Of a stretch of 64,000 bases of DNA, positions 63,799 to 64,000 are shown in pieces (position 1 is the stretch's first letter; the number at the start of each line of letters is the position of its first letter). The stretch covers positions 744,001-808,000 of the forward strand of contig CAXXIY010000001.1 of NCBI GenBank assembly GCA_963675995.2, in the 5' to 3' direction. The notes under the pieces were generated by a model, which was not told the origin of the DNA, did no database searches, and saw nothing but the letters and a program-made list of their open reading frames with translations. This stretch comes from JAAFHB01 sp963675995. Lineage in GTDB: Bacteria; Bacteroidota; Bacteroidia; Bacteroidales; Prolixibacteraceae. A program made the position numbers and the translations under genes.

Positions 63799-64000
63799 TC
63801 AATGGTATGAATTATTTTTGTTTATCTGTTTTTTATAGTTCTTAACCACCTTCCCAAAATCCTTATCTTTTTTTCGTCGCTCCTCAACTGTTGATTCAAA
63901 ATGGGCTTTTTCTCTTTCCATTTTCAGGTAATTCTCCCACGATGCTCTGTCGATTTCCCCATTTTCGACCGCATCAATAACCGAACAACCGATTTCATTG
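63799..64000 (-). CDS. rsgA: Ribosome small subunit-dependent GTPase A, C-terminal part
   Basis: The minus-strand frame is open to the right edge and ends in TGA at 63799-63801, so the gene begins beyond the window. The visible 66 residues read NEIGCSVIDAVENGEIDRAS, then WENYLKMEREKAHFE and RRKKDKDFGKVVKNYKK. The N-E-x-G-C segment is the end of the zinc knuckle of RsgA, and the ENYLKM helix and Lys-rich tail fit Bacteroidota RsgA. RsgA matures the 30S subunit. Only the last domain is seen, so confidence is moderate. Confidence 0.75.
   Translation of the reverse strand, partial: NEIGCSVIDAVENGEIDRASWENYLKMEREKAHFESTVEERRKKDKDFGKVVKNYKKQINKNNSYH

Overview
The window looks like a chromosomal segment of a Bacteroidota (Bacteroidetes) bacterium, probably of the Bacteroidales/Marinilabiliales type. 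Several signs agree: promoter boxes of the form TTTG-N18-20-TAnnTTTG, a subtilase with a C-terminal type IX secretion sorting domain, a SusC-style carboxypeptidase-regulatory/TonB-box segment, and families typical of the phylum (DUF4296, DUF1573, DUF1080, DUF3857, DUF3160, LAB_N). There is no plasmid or phage backbone, CRISPR array, rRNA or tRNA. Lineage and function are inferred from remembered family motifs; no search was run.

Layout. 1-11.9 kb is mostly core and housekeeping: a truncated M23 peptidase, mannose-1-phosphate guanylyltransferase, an MlaE/MlaF-type lipid ABC pair with a DUF4296 lipoprotein, an amidohydrolase, a radical SAM enzyme, a DUF1080 lipoprotein, a phosphofructokinase with an unusual active-site signature, a DUF1573 protein, MeaB and a TlpA-like thioredoxin lipoprotein. 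11.9-19.4 kb is a sialic-acid utilisation island: nanT-type MFS transporter, AGE-type epimerase, neuraminate lyase and sialidase on the minus strand, with a divergent FadR/GntR regulator. Two accessory genes inside it are dead: a kelch mutarotase (NanM-like) and a sialate O-acetylesterase reduced to its two ends. 19.5-31.4 kb holds a DedA protein, a serpin lipoprotein, an ECF sigma factor with an anti-sigma/beta-barrel partner, a lytic transglycosylase, UvrA, a type IX-secreted subtilase and a PQQ-like propeller protein.

31.6-45.1 kb has a GNAT enzyme, a tryptophanase/tyrosine phenol-lyase family enzyme, a Gly/Met-rich exported protein, a second DUF1080 protein, TatA, a four-gene glycolipid-modification operon (GT2, LAB_N, small membrane protein, GT39), LepA, a decayed malectin-like gene, TatD and asparaginase. 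45.2-52.3 kb is a minus-strand run of four genes: a MuiA/DUF4139 protein carrying a SusC-like insertion, a membrane protein, a DUF3160 protein and a CapA-like phosphoesterase. 52.5-64 kb is looser and includes a DUF4440 remnant, two methyltransferases, a second PQQ-like propeller protein, a collapsed MNT-HEPN toxin-antitoxin remnant, a pair of DUF3857 transglutaminase-like proteins, an M28 peptidase and the C-terminus of RsgA.

The main theme is that intact core genes alternate with accessory genes undergoing decay. Five pseudogenes can be reconstructed by reading through stops and frameshifts. I saw no clearly new multi-gene system. The most interesting loci are the partly decayed sialic-acid island, the MuiA-SusC fusion, the divergent beta-eliminating lyase and the TA remnant.
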